NCBI GenBank assembly: GCA_028532985.1
Contig: JANCIK010000004.1
Location: forward strand, 1,984,001-2,048,000
From: Stropharia rugosoannulata
Taxonomy: Eukaryota > Basidiomycota > Agaricomycetes > Agaricales > Strophariaceae
DNA: 64,000 nucleotides
Reading direction: 5' to 3'
The notes under the pieces are model-generated. The model was not told where the DNA came from. It worked only from the letters and a program-made list of their open reading frames with translations, and did not search any database. Below are positions 15,637-27,400 of the stretch, in pieces; position 1 is the first letter of the stretch; each line of letters starts with the position of its first letter. The translations under genes and the position numbers were made by a program.

Positions 15637-18600
15637 ATGGATCCGCAAATGGACACCGCTCCCGATGCAAAGCTCAAGTCCGTCGCCTCCCTCTCCCTCC
15701 CCCACTAGTAGCTGACTGTATGTCACAGTGGAAAGACTCCCGTCGTCCGCGGCGCCCGCGCCTGCACCGTCTGCAGGACCGCAAAGGTCGGCATGCCCAT
15801 TCTATTCCCGGCGCTACCTAACCCCCAGCTTTCTAGATGAAGTGTGTAGGAGCAGAGGACGGGCAGAAGCAATGTCAGCGGTGTAAAAGGGCCAACGTAG
15901 AGTGAGTCATGTCCTACCTTGCAGCTATGCTCTGTTAACTTGCATTTTCCTTTCAAATAGGTGCGTCTTCGAAAAGCATAGGCGCGGTCGCAAGCCTGGC
16001 TCAAAGTGAGTGTCTTCTGATTCTTATCGCGCCATGCATCGTCTTATATTTCGTACAGATTATCGGATGCGTCCAAGATGCTCCGTCGTCTCGAGAAGGG
16101 TCTGAATTCCGCAAAAGCAAAATCCCATTCCGCAGAGGCAGCATGGCCGGACCAGGACAGTCTCCGCGTTCCCGCCAGTAGTCAGGACAATTATTCATCA
16201 ACGCCACGCTCGTCTGCTCAGCCTTACAGTACTACTAACTCACACTTTGCCCCCAACGAGGGGCAATCTTCTATGCAGTCCTACCAAAGCGGAGATGGAT
16301 ATCCTCCGTCCGTTAGTTCACGCTCTCAAACTATGGAAGATGACAAGGACGATTTCGATAGAAATGACGAGGCTCTCTTCCCCGAAAAGCTTATTCAGGA
16401 GAATAAACGCAACTCTTTCTTTAGAACCATCCTCAACCCAGAATCATCGCTCCCGGCGACGACAACCCGGAGCACGTCCTATACACCTCCACCGACTGTT
16501 ACTGCCGCGCATGTCGGCCTAAGTGATCCCATCACCGCAGGAATCGTTACTGAAAAGGAGGTTCAAGACTTGTTGGACCTCGTGTTTTTGCGCCTGAACC
16601 CGTTCATCAATTTGTTCGATCCGTCCCTTCACACTGTTCAATACGTGCGGTCACGATGTCCATTTTTATTCACGACGCTCATCATGGCCGGATGCAAATT
16701 CTTCAGACCAGAAAAATACAGAGACTGCCAACGGATGGCAGAGGACTACGCTGTGCGGGCGTTTGCTGAAGGATGGAAGCGCGTTGAAGTCGTGCAAGCA
16801 TTTGCATGCCTCACATATTGGAAAGATCCGACCGATAATGTTCGTTCCTCTCGTTCATCTTGCACGACACGCAGAACTCATATTTCATACAGAAAACGTG
16901 GACCTACATTGGCTATGTATGTATTGAGTCACCAGTCACGTTGCTTATGTGCTTATCTGTTCTTTGTCAGGCATGCCGTATGGCGGTCGAACTAGGGTTG
17001 AACCGCTATATTGCCCATCCTTCGCCTGCCGAGACCGATTTCCAGAGGTTAGAGCGGCGCAACCGCGAGCGGACGTACCTGGTGCTATTTGTGCACGATC
17101 GCAGTTTAAGCATGCAAACCGGCCGGCACTGGATGCTACCAGAAGATGACCTGATCAAGAATGCGAATACATGGCATGAAGGGAGCGGTACCACGATTCG
17201 GCCGGAGGATGTGATCATCGCTGCTTTTGTCGCTCTCCGACGGATTGCTGTAAGTGCATCTAATTTTGTGAAGTATGCTTTGTTATATGCTGACATATCT
17301 TAGGCGGAGACGACGGACATATTCAATACTGCGAAGCATGGACTGAATGGAAACACGGACATCAACTATGATATGGTCCTTCTTCACTGCAATGGGAGAC
17401 TAACGCAATGGGATGACAATTGGCGGGCTGAGATGGCGAAAGGTATGATGTTTCTGGGAAGGAAGGTTATTTGACTAATGCATTGTATTAACAGCCCGGG
17501 GAGAAAAATTCCACTTCAAGTTCCTTACGTTCTTCCGGTTACATGTTAGGCTTTTCTTGAATAGCTTCGGCATCCAAGCGTCGCTCCATCCGGTGAGTTG
17601 CTTGTTGCGACGTGTGATATTGATGTCCTAATATGCAATGTTCCAGCATAATCGGCAGCCTCCCAGCCTGCAAGCGCTGATGTCGTGCAGCACTAGCGCG
17701 TACGAATCGTTGCACATTGTGTCAGAGGACTTTCACGGGATGAAGCTGCTCGTAAGTTTGATTATGGATAGGTGTCATTGCAGCAGGCTCATACAAACGT
17801 TTTAGCGGTACGGGCAAGAATCAATAACGGTTATGACGGCATATTCGGCCATATTCCTGCTGAGGGTGAGTGTCGGCGTCTGTAATAAAAGAAAGTGGAA
17901 AATTAATACCCGGGGGGTATGTACAGCTTCTTCGGACGCCGAGCGGAGTGGAAGACATGGCTCCGGCTGAGAACATCCACGCACTGATTATGAAGACGGC
18001 CGACTCGTACGAGGAAGCATCTCGATTTGTGGTTTCGTCAGTTTCGATGGCGGCGTCGTACCACGCGCGGTTCCTGCGCAGCCTGGTGGAAAACGATATA
18101 TTTAAATCCCGGCGAGGGGAACGGGAGAGGAACGACAATATGCCGATTGATCCCCGACTGCAAGGTAAGTGACCGCATGCTGTGTACACTTACGGACGGC
18201 TAAATATGTGCGGGGGTGCAGGGGCGCATGTTGCAAACGGGGGCGGTGGGGCGGAGGTGTACCAGCGGATGCCGGACCAGACGTTCCATTTCCCGGCATC
18301 GCCTCACCTGCCGGCGCACCCACACCAGGCGGCGGTGCAGGCGCAGGCGCAGGCCGCGGCGGCGGCAGCAGCGCGTGAGCACGATGGATACGCGGCTGCG
18401 GGTGCCGTAGGCGCTGCGGCAGGGGAGGCGATGGCGCCGCGGAGCCTGGGGAACGCGCCGTTGCCAGTTGGACAAGCGTACCCAGGTGCGTTTATTCCGC
18501 CCGCACCACCGACGACGGAGCAGGACCAGCGGTACTGGAAGAACATGTTCATTGAGCTTGGGTTCGGAGAGAGCGAGACGCCACTTGCGATGCAGAATGT

Positions 18601-18739
18601 AGTAATGAATGCGCAGTATGTGATGGCGCAGCAGCAGCAGCAGCACCAACAGCACCAACACCAGCAGCAGCAGCAAGGGCAGGAGATACCACCGCTGCAG
18701 GCGTATCAAGGGATGCATGGGGCCGGGTACGCGCACTAG
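15637..18739 (+). CDS. Zn(II)2Cys6 transcription factor with fungal_trans domain (PriB-like)
   Basis: This is a fungal binuclear zinc cluster regulator. Exons join to give ACTVCRTAKMKCVGAEDG and QKQCQRCKRANVECVFEKHRRGRK, the complete six-cysteine C-x2-C-x6-C ... C-x2-C-x6-C cluster with a basic linker, followed by a dimerisation coil (MLRRLEKGLNSAK). The central fungal-specific transcription factor domain spans roughly 16560-18150 (LLDLVFLRLNPFINLFDPSLHT; CRMAVELGLNRYI; RRNRERTYLVLFVHDRSLSMQTGR). The start at 15637 is the first ATG in frame with the cluster. The C-terminus (18220-18736) is Ala/Gln/His-rich, with an Ala run near 18350 and a Gln/His run near 18632-18680. The cluster resembles Lentinula PriB, a fruiting-related regulator; that link is from memory of the family, and target genes are unknown. 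Confidence 0.88.
18630..18682 (+). repeat. CAG/CAC triplet-rich tract encoding Gln/His run
   Basis: An imperfect CAG/CAA/CAC repeat inside the last exon of the Zn2Cys6 gene encodes alternating Gln and His. It is likely length-polymorphic between strains and lies in a disordered activation-type tail. Confidence 0.75.
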
Positions 18740-18860
18740 GACGATTTTTCTTGAGCGAACGCGTGTAAACTGTGTAATTTTTTGTACTCTGTTTTTTGTT
18801 CATTACGTATTTTTGACACATGTACGGACGTATAATATACTAAGGAGGTAGACAGACAAT

Positions 18861-20135
18861 TCAGGCGTCGTCGCCGATAGGGAATATGATGATAGAAGAA
18901 CCGACTGCGGCAGCGATGCGCGGGATACCGGGGAGGGCGAGGAAGTCAAAGGTGTGTACTGCGCTGGGGCGCGGGCGGATGGAGACGGCGGTTGGTGCGG
19001 CCTGGGCGTAGGCGCAGTTGTGGACGTTGACGATTGCGCCGCCGCGCGGCGAGTTTGTGGAGACGGCAAAGTAGTCGGGCATGGTTGGACACCACCTGGT
19101 TGAAAGTGAGCCGACGCGTGATGTATGGAGAGCAGACGAACCTGAACTGCTGGACGCCGTCTGGGAAGCTGCGGCCGGAGAGGAGGGGCGTGCCACCGCG
19201 CAGGCGGGCAATGTCCCAGAGAACAAAGTGGGTGCCAAAGACGCCACCAACGCTGTGGGTCGTTAGTGTTGTTGGTTAACAAGAAGGAGGAGGAGGAACG
19301 CACACGTCGATCGCGTCTGGGCGCCAGTCGACGCTGGCGGCGGCGGTGGGGACGGTGCCCATGGTGGCTGCTGCGAGCATGGGGGGCGCGAAGAGCTCGA
19401 CGACGGCGGAGTGGCGGAGGGCGCCGCCGTCGTCGTCATCGGGGTCGGCGCGCCAGTCTACGAGGAAGACGCCGCCGTGGGCGTCTGCGACGAGGAACTC
19501 CTTGGAGGTGGCGGGGTGGGCACGGACAGAGGTGAGGGGCGCGGAGAAGGGGATGGGGAGGGCGGTGGGCTGGGGCCGGTCGGAGAGGGCGGGGGAAAGG
19601 GAGAGCGGGCGGGTGGGGGACGAGGGTGGAGAGGGCGAGGCGGTTGGGTGGGGTAGGAGGTCCCAGATGATGAGGGTGGCGTCGTCGGAGACGGAGGCGA
19701 GGTAGCGGGCTGCGTCGGGGTCGTGGCCGCCGGCGAAGACGAGGTCGGTGACGGTGGCGTGGTGGCCGCTGAGGCCGCCGCCGAAGGGGAAGACGGTCGG
19801 CGGGGACGCGTGGGTCTTTGTGAGGAGGTGGAGGCCGTAGTCGGCGGCGGCGGCGACAAGCCTGGAGGGGATCAGCGAGGGGAGGCTGGGGGCGAAGGGA
19901 CTCACTCGATGGACCAGGCGTCGGCGGCGGAGGGGGAGAGGGAGCGCGGGGACCAGGCGAGGGCGGTGACGGGTGCGCCAATGTGGAAGGAGGCGATGCG
20001 GTGGACGAGGGCGGGAGCGACGTGGAGGATGTCGACTGTGTGCTCGCCGGCGACGGCGATGAGGTCTGGGGCGTCAGGGGCGTGCGAGGCGCGGAGGGCG
20101 TGAATTTTAGAGTTGTGGTGGTAGTCGAGGTCCAT
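18861..20135 (-). CDS. NUP37: Nucleoporin NUP37-like WD40 protein
   Basis: This is a WD40 beta-propeller, best explained as the Nup107-160 (Y-complex) component Nup37. The start is at 20135 (MDLDYHHNSKIHALRAS). Diagnostic stretches are GAPVTALAWSPRSL (~19980-19940), HHATVTDLVFAGG then YLASVSDDATLIIWDL (~19760-19660), and after introns FGTHFVLWDIARLRGGTPL with FRWCPTMPDYFAVST (~19230-19060). Human Nup37 has corresponding 'ASVSDDHTCRIWNL', 'WLIWDI' and 'FRWSTISENLFATT' blocks. It ends SSIIIFPIGDDA, stop at 18861. An unusual Pro/Ser/Thr-rich insert follows the WDL repeat (~19660-19570). The whole gene is strongly GC-rich. It is divergent from UMP/CMP kinase (202 bp) and convergent with the Zn2Cys6 gene. 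Confidence 0.8.
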
Positions 20136-20337
20136 GATCTGTTTTTGTTTTTGATCTGATCGTCCATGCGCACTGGGCCGAGTCCGTGGCTGCTCGCTGG
20201 CCTGTCCCTCGCCTCCTTTGCTTCCTTCTTCGCCGTCGTCAAGCGCAGAGAACAGACAAACCCTGCCTCTCAACAGCCCCGCCACGCCGACCACCCCCTC
20301 GTACCGCCCCGCCACAAGTCTCCGCCCCAGCTCTGAA

Positions 20338-21163
20338 ATGGACCCCGCAAATGTCACCGTCGTCTTTGTCCTCGGCGGCCCCGGCGCAGGTATCCAATTC
20401 TTTGTCGTTGTCTGGCCCCCCGCTCACCGCAGCAGGCAAGGGCACCCAGTGCGCCCGCCTCGTCACCGAGTTTGACTTTTGCCATCTCTCCGGTGCGTCC
20501 CGTCGCCGTCCGCGCCACCCCCCTGCTCACCCAGCCCAGCCGGCGACCTCCTCCGCGCTGAGCAGACGCGCGAGGGCTCCGCCGACGGCGAGCTCATCCG
20601 CACCTGCATCCGCGAGGGCACCATCGTGCCCATGGAAGTCACCATCAAGCTCCTCGATACTGCCATGCGCGCCGCCATCGCCGCCCGTGACACCGACACA
20701 TCGTCTGCCTGGGGCGCTGGCCGTGGCCGTTTCCTCATCGATGGCTTTCCCCGCAAGATGGACCAGGCGCTCAAGTTTGACGAGACTGTACGTCGCGCTT
20801 TTTTTTTTTTGCCTCGTGGCGCCCGCTGATCGATCGCAGGTGTGCGAGTCCGCACTTGTGCTCTACTTTTCGACCACGGAAAAGGTGCTCCTCGCGCGCC
20901 TCCTCGAGCGCGGCAAGACCAGCGGCCGCGAGGATGACAACGCGGAGAGCATCAAGAAGCGTTTCCGCACGTACCACAACGACACGATGCCCGTCATCAA
21001 CCATTACGCCGGCCTTGGCAAGGTTGCAGAGGTATGATCTTGTGTGCTCGGATTGGCATCGCACTCATCGTTGCAGGTCGACAGCTCGGCGAGTATAGAA
21101 GAGGTGTACGGACGCGCGCAGGCGGTGATAAAGGATTTGTTTGCAGGGAAATACAGAAAGTAG
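20338..21163 (+). CDS. URA6: UMP/CMP kinase (uridylate kinase, adenylate kinase family)
   Basis: It transfers phosphate from ATP to UMP/CMP (and dUMP or AMP in yeast Ura6), a pyrimidine nucleotide synthesis step. The start is MDPANVTVVFVLGGPGA. The first intron splits the P-loop, giving GGPGAGKGTQCARL. The NMP-binding region AGDLLRAEQ and the hallmark GFPRKMDQALKF (~20740-20775) follow; 'GFPRKMDQ' favours UMP/CMP kinase over adenylate kinase. LLERGKTSGREDDNAESIKKRF is the LID region, short as in this family, and the end is IKDLFAGKYRK with stop 21161-21163. Four or so introns. Its stop lies 34 bp from the stop of the converging lipid kinase, so their 3' UTRs must overlap. Confidence 0.93.
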
Positions 21164-21197
21164 ATCTAGTAGATACATTGGAACGGAATACAACTGT

Positions 21198-22339
21198 CTA
21201 TGCATACACGGTATACTCGTGTGGGACGGCGTCGACGGTGCAGAGGGCCGACGCGTCTGTGGGGATGTGGGTGATGGCGCCATCGGTGCAGAGCAGGTGG
21301 GCGTCGGGGTCGCGGGGGTCGGGGATCCACTCCCAGCCGCCGCAGCGGAGGTACTCGACGACAGGGGGGCCGTCCTTTGCGTTGCGGACGGTGCCGTCTG
21401 GGGCGTAGCAGAGATTGATGTGTGCGCCGTCCTGGTAGGCAGCGGTGAGGACATCCCAGGTCTTGGCGGCAAAGGCCTGGCGGGCGGCGGGGGTGTCTGT
21501 GGCGGTGCCTGGGTCGCGGAGGGGGCGGATGACGACGACGTCGCAGGTGCCCTTGCGGGGTGCAGCACGGGCGAGGGGCGCGATGCGGAAGGAGGGCTCG
21601 AGGCGGTCGACGTTTACGGTTGCGAGAAAGTAGACAAAGGGACCGCCGAGCTCGAGGACGCCTGGGGAGGCTGGTGCAGGGCGGAAAGCGCGGGTGGCGG
21701 GATCGTACTGGTGGACGGCGTCGTTGTCGTCTGCGGGGATGAGGCGGAGGCGGGCAGCGTACCACTTTGTGCTGTTCTGCTGTGCGGCGATCTTGAATCT
21801 GCGGGGATCAGTGGGGTAGTGACGGAGGACAGGGGCGGGCGGGCGTACCGCTCGATGGACGGGTGGGCGGCGCGCAGAGCCTCGGAGTCGTGGAGGATGG
21901 AGGCGTGGAGGGCGGTGGAGACGACGACAGCGGAGACGAGGACGGCGGTGACTGCGGTGGGGGAGGCGACGGTGGTTGTGGCGAGGGAGAGGGGGGTGGG
22001 CTGCTTGCCGTTGAGGTAGGCGCGGAGGGAGAGGAGACGGGCAGCGGGATCTGGGGAGAGGAGGGCTGCGTAGAGGGCGTTGGCGGTGCCGCAGGGGACG
22101 AGGACGAAGGCGATGTCGGCGATGTCGTAGTGGAGGCCGTTGATGACGTCGTGGAGGGTGCCGTCGCCGGCGGCGAGGATGACGACGCGGGGGCGGAGTG
22201 CGCGGACTGCGGCTGGTGCGTGTGCGGGGGAGGTGGTCTCTACGTAGGTGTGGTCTGTGAGCAGGGGCCGGACTGCGGCGGCGACAAATGCGGGGGCCGA
22301 TGCGTCGCCGCAGACGGGGTTGACGAGGAGGAGCGCCAT
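21198..22339 (-). CDS. Diacylglycerol-kinase-catalytic-domain lipid kinase
   Basis: The start at 22339 gives MALLLVNPVCGDASAPAFV, matching the 'NP.sG' opening of the DAGK catalytic (LCB/DAG/ceramide kinase) fold. The glycine-rich nucleotide loop is LAAGDGTLHDVINGL (~22170-22130), with Ala-Gly in place of the usual Gly-Gly, followed by LVPCGTANALYAAL, the equivalent of 'P.GTgN.la'. The C-terminal beta-sandwich half follows one intron (about 21797-21849): FKIAAQQNSTKWYAARLRL, FVYFLATVNVDRLEPSFRIAPLA, GTCDVVVIRPLRD. It ends CTVDAVPHEYTVYA, TAG at 21198-21200. I see no membrane span. Whether it phosphorylates DAG, sphingoid base or another lipid cannot be told. Its start lies only 30 bp from the divergent PhoD-like gene. 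Confidence 0.85.
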
Positions 22340-22369
22340 GTGTTTGGCGCAAACAAACAAGGCTCTCTT

Positions 22370-24408
22370 ATGGCCTACTACTACTACATCCAGCCCGCAG
22401 CACAGACGCTCTTCCGCCTTGTGGCCTATGTCTTTCTCAGACTCGTATGTTTTCTTTTTATTATTATTTCTCCATATCCTGACCCGCACAGATCCCGTCC
22501 CGGCTGCTCCGCGTCCCCATCCCCGTCCTCTTCGCAGCCCACCTCGCAGCCACCGCCCGCTCCTACCCCGCCCTCGCTCGCAGGCGCTTCCGCGTGCGCC
22601 GCCCCAACGCCTTCGCCGCACTCGCCCTCGGCCTCCCCACAAAGTCCCGCGCAGTCACCGCCGCCAACATCGCCATCAACAGCCTCCTCCTCGCCGCCGT
22701 CCTCGATCTCGCCGCGTCCCCCTTGTTCGACCCCGCACCCTCCCTCGCCTTCACCCGCGTCGGCGCAGTCTACCCAGACACCGCAAAGATCGTCGCCCGC
22801 CACCCCGCACCCGCCGACCACGCCCTCCAGATCCTCTTCCGCGAGGCCACCACCGCACCCGCAGGCTGGCGCGACGGGCCCTGGCTCAACCTCACCGCAG
22901 CAGCAGACTGGGTCGCCACAGCCAGCCTCACAAACCTCTGGCCAGCCACAGACTACCAGTGTGCGTCGCTCCTCGTCTGTCCCACTCACTCACTGACGTC
23001 ATCATAGATGTCTTGGCCACCGCCGACGGCATCATCCTCCAGGACCTGCCCCCGCACCCCTTCCGCACCTTCCCCGACCCCCTCCTCCACACTGCCCGTC
23101 CTCTCCGCTTCGTCGCCTCCTCCTGCACCGTCCCCAACTTTCCCTACCGCGGCCCCGCCCACCGCCGCGACATCAAGGGCTATGACCTCCTCGCAGATCA
23201 CATCGACAAAAACGCGTCCGACTTTATGCTCTTCCTCGGCGACTTTATATACGCGGACGTCCCCTTTTACTTTGGCGATGATCCCGAGGCGTATAGGCGC
23301 CTCTATCGCCGCAACTACGCCAGCCCGAGCTTTGCCCGCATATATGACCGCCTCCGTACGTCCCGTGTCTCGTCCCCCCGAGCCCCTGCTGATTGCGCGC
23401 CCTCTAGCCGTGTTTCATGCGTATGACGATCACGAGGTGCGTTGGCCTGCGCTCCACACTGAGAATATGCTGACGCCTCGCAGATAATTGACAACTTTGC
23501 CGGTAACGCGGATGACGCACCCCCCTTCCCCAACGCTGCAAACGCGTACGATCTCTATGCCGGCCAGGCGAACTATGACCCCGTCCAGCCTGGCGCGAAT
23601 TACTACGCGTTCAACCACGGGGATGCCGCCTTCTTCGTCCTCGACACACGCCGATACCGCTCGCCCCTCGACGCCCCTGCACCAACAATGCTCGGCGAGC
23701 GCCAGCTTGCCGCGTTCCATGAGTGGCTCACTAACGTGCGTCTATGCGCCTATGTTCGATAAATCTACTAACCAACTTACCCAGGTGAACCACACCGCCT
23801 CCTTCAAATTCGTCGTCTCCTCCGTCCCTTTCACTGAGCTCTTCACCTTTGACGCAAAGATCGACACCTGGGCCGCGTTCCCGGACGAGAAGGCGCGCGT
23901 GCTCGACCTGCTGCAGAGCGTCCAGGGCGCCGTCGTCATCTCCGGCGACAGGCACCAGTTCGCAGCCGTCGAGTTCCCGCCCCCGCGCCACGCCAACAAG
24001 CATAGCGTCCTCGAGGTCTCCACCAGCCCCCTCAGCCAGTTCTACATCCCGCTCGTCCAGGCCATGGACAAGCAGACCGAGGTCCGCTCAGATGGCGTCC
24101 CCCGTGAGCGGGTCATCGAGTATATCCCTGCGGGCAACTACAAGTGGTCCACATTCCAAGTCGATTCCAGCGATCCAGACCACCCCAGGCTGAGCGTGCA
24201 GACCATGATTGATGGCCACGAGGCGTTCCGGTACATTTCTTTTTTATCCTACTACTACTTCAAGTAGCTAACGTCGCGCAGGATTGAAATCGAGGGCATG
24301 CCCGTCAAGACGCGTCGCACGCAGGCTGCTATTGGCGCTCTCGTGAACACCGATTTTGTCGGTGGCCTGTGGGACCGCTTGGGCGTCAAGCCTACAAAAT
24401 GGTTCTAA
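22370..24408 (+). CDS. PhoD-like (alkaline phosphatase D family) metallophosphatase, membrane-anchored
   Basis: The protein starts MAYYYYIQPAAQTLFRLVAYV. It has two hydrophobic N-terminal segments (PIPVLFAAHLAAT and AANIAINSLLLAAVLDLA), so it is probably anchored. The PhoD catalytic part is clear: DFMLFLGDFIYADVPFYFGDDPEAYRRLY (~23218-23310), then HAYDDHEIIDNFAGN across a small intron (~23436-23483), YYAFNHGDAAFFVLDTRRYRSP, and VVISGDRHQFAAVEFPPP (~23930-23985). These supply the Asp/His/Asn ligands of the dinuclear metal centre. The end is LGVKPTKWF with TAA 24406-24408. Fungal members are annotated phosphodiesterases/phosphatases of unknown substrate. About six introns. It is convergent with PEX6 (51 bp between stop codons). 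Confidence 0.88.
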
Positions 24409-24459
24409 ATAGATTCCAACGGGTTACATAGCTTACAACAGTAATTATTAATGTATTCG

Positions 24460-27400
24460 TTATTCTACATCTGTCTGCTCCTTGGCCTGCGAGAACCGCT
24501 TCTGCACTTCGGCGTAGTGCGCCATCTCTGCCTGGCTCACGCTTGGTACCAGCGCCGCCAGTGCGCGCTCAAAGTCTTCAGCGGAGACGTGCACCGCGAT
24601 CTCTTCCGGCGTCGCTAGCTCCGCGAGGTAGTACTGCGCCGTCATTGGGTGAGGGTGTGCATGCTGCCCCGGACGCACGTTGATCTCCTCTGTAACTCTG
24701 TCAGCGCTACGTGATAAAGGAAAGAGAAAGGTCACATACGGATCGTCGCCTCGATGGCCTCTGCGCGTCGCGACATCGCATTGAGCATCGCGTCCGCACA
24801 CAGAGCGTAAAAGTCGGCGCCGGTGTAGTTGAACGGGCAGCGCTCCGCAACCGCGCGCAGCGACAGCCCGGGCGCAAGTCGGAACTTGCGCGTCAGCGCC
24901 TCGAGGATGTTTGCCTGCGCCTCGTGTGTCTCGCTCACCCCCAGGTAGAGCAGCCGGTCGAACCGCCCTGGCCGCAGTAGTGCGGGGTCGAGCAGGTCTG
25001 GCCGGTTCGTCGCCCCGATCACGAACACCTCTGCGGGGCTGCCTGAAGACGAAGAGGACATGCCGTCGAGCTCGGCGAGCAACTGGCTGACGATGCGGTC
25101 CATGACGCCGCCCGAGTCCCCTGCGTTCCCGCGCTTCGGCGCGACCGAGTCGAGCTCGTCGAAGAACACGACGCACGGCGAGGCCGCCCGCGCCCGCGCG
25201 AACACCCGCCGCACGTTCGCCTCGGACTCGCCAATGTACATGTTCAGCAGCTCGGGGCCCTTGACGCTGAAAAAGTTGAGCGCACACGACGTCGCGACCG
25301 CCTTGGCGACGAGCGTCTTGCCCGTCCCTGGCGGCCCGTAGAGCAGCACCCCCGACCGCTTCTTCACCCCGCCCGCGAACAGCTCCGGGTGTAGGAGAGG
25401 CAGCTGGATCGTGTCCAGGATGTCGTCCTTCACGTGTGCGAGACCGCCCACGTCGTCCCATGATACACTCGGGATCTTGGGCGCACCGATGCTCTCCGAG
25501 TACGAGTCGCGCGCCTGGGAAAGAGCGCTGTCAAAGTCGGCGGCGCTGAGCGGGATCTGCGATATCGAGGGCGTACTGGAGCCACTGGACCTGTGCGCGG
25601 TGAGCGTTTGTGAGGTGATGGACATAATGGACGTACATGGCGCGCGCAACGGAGGCCGTCTTGGCTCGCGCTACAAGATCAGTAAGGTCCCCTGCTAGCA
25701 GAGCCGCTGTTTGCGTCGCGATGTCTTGTAAGGAAACGTCCGATGCTATGCTCTGATCTGCAAGGAGACTCTGTAGGATCTCCAGCCGTTCGCCCTCGTT
25801 GGGCGCCTAACATTATCGTGTGAGCGTTGGCGTTGCAACAAGACGCTCTACATACCTCGAAAGATATTTCCTGCTTGAAGCAGCTTAGTAGTCCGGGCGG
25901 GACGCGGCTGCTGTCACTGGTTGTGCCGAGCACCACAACTGGGTACCCCGTCAGCTTCCAACTGCTTTGCATAGTGGTCAGCGACTCTCGTAGCACGTTA
26001 ACAATTGAGGGTTCTGAAAATCGTTAGACCTTTCTTTTCTGCAAGTCATTTTGTCTGTACCCACCTTTTCCGGGCTCAGCTGCTTGCGTGGTTTGACATA
26101 GCGCCTCAAGGTGCCTCAGCACGAGCAGGCATGGCGTACAATTCCTAGCCTGGTCTAGTCGAACTTCAAGCATTGCTTCCGTTTTTACATCCGTTTCTCC
26201 AATAACGTCGTAACAGTCAACCTACGATAGTCAGCCTTGTCCTTGTGTAATTTATTTATTTATTTACCTCGAACAAATGCAAGCCCAGGCGCTGTGCAAT
26301 CCAAGAAGCGACGGTGAACTTTCCTATGCCGCGCCCGCCCTTGGCGAGGAAAGAAAGTTGCAGATCATAGTCGACTGCCTTTTGAGACAGGGCTGCAGAC
26401 GTTAGGGATAATAATTTATTAAAGGTACTATGAGGACCCAGGAGGCGTGATGAGTGTTGTTCGGACAGCCTCGCCAGAATGTTCGATCCTGGACAACGCT
26501 TAGCAAAGTGTACAGCGTAAATGAAACCCTCTTACCGACGCCCATGTATGACCTCACGTCTGGTACTCTCGCGTACTCGACACCAGTCTGTACCATACGA
26601 GTGACTGACGTGTCTACCCAGCATCCGAGCTCACCGAGCGTTGAGCCAACATACAGGTCTTGGGGAGAGGAATTCGTCCGGGAGACCACATCGTACTCTA
26701 TGTTGGTCACTTTGAAGTACACGACTTCATTCGGATGCGAGTCATGGACAGGGTATCTTCTTGTCTGCTGTTTAGGAACGTATATAACGGATAGACAAGG
26801 CTTACCTGAGGGTCTGTTCCGAATTGCTGTCATCCGACAGCGAGCGAGATAGGTCCGTGTCGATCGAGACAGCCAGAATATCTCCCTGCTTTGAAAGCCT
26901 CTGCTTGCCTTCAAAGTAGGTCTTGAGGGCATTGATATACAAAGGTTGATATTGCCGATTTGTAGAAATCGGCGAGGCAATACAAGCAATTGTTATACTT
27001 TTGGCTGTGGGTATAGCCGGTGCGAAGGACCCAAAGGGACTCGACCTGATGTGAATAGGAGGGTGTTGGGTAGAAAACGCGTCTGTCTCGTCGGCGAATG
27101 TATTGTGCAGAAGTAATGGAGATCCTGCTATAGTATTACTGTATGTTTGTTAATCGATAATATACACCCATACGAATGGGAACGTACACAGTATCAGCAA
27201 GCTTATCATTAGCTACTATGCGCACAAGTCGCAGATTCGATGAGCTTGTACTAGCTATTGCCTGCAGAGTCGTTATTAAACGATTCAACAGGTTTATGTC
27301 TTAAAGCGCACCCAGTCTCCACTAAGAACACCGAGCTTTCCAAGCTCATTAGTGCGCAGATATAGCGTGCAATCGTCCTCCAATGAGCCAGATGGTTGTG

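Noticed and set aside
19266..20242. Several Arg/Pro-rich frames on both strands around NUP37
   Set aside because: GC-driven shadow frames without domain content.
21141..22996. Long open frames on the plus strand (up to ~290 and ~377 codons) opposite the lipid kinase
   Set aside because: High GC suppresses stop codons; the products are low-complexity Gly/Glu/Asp or Pro/Ser/Arg strings, whereas the minus strand carries a clean kinase fold.
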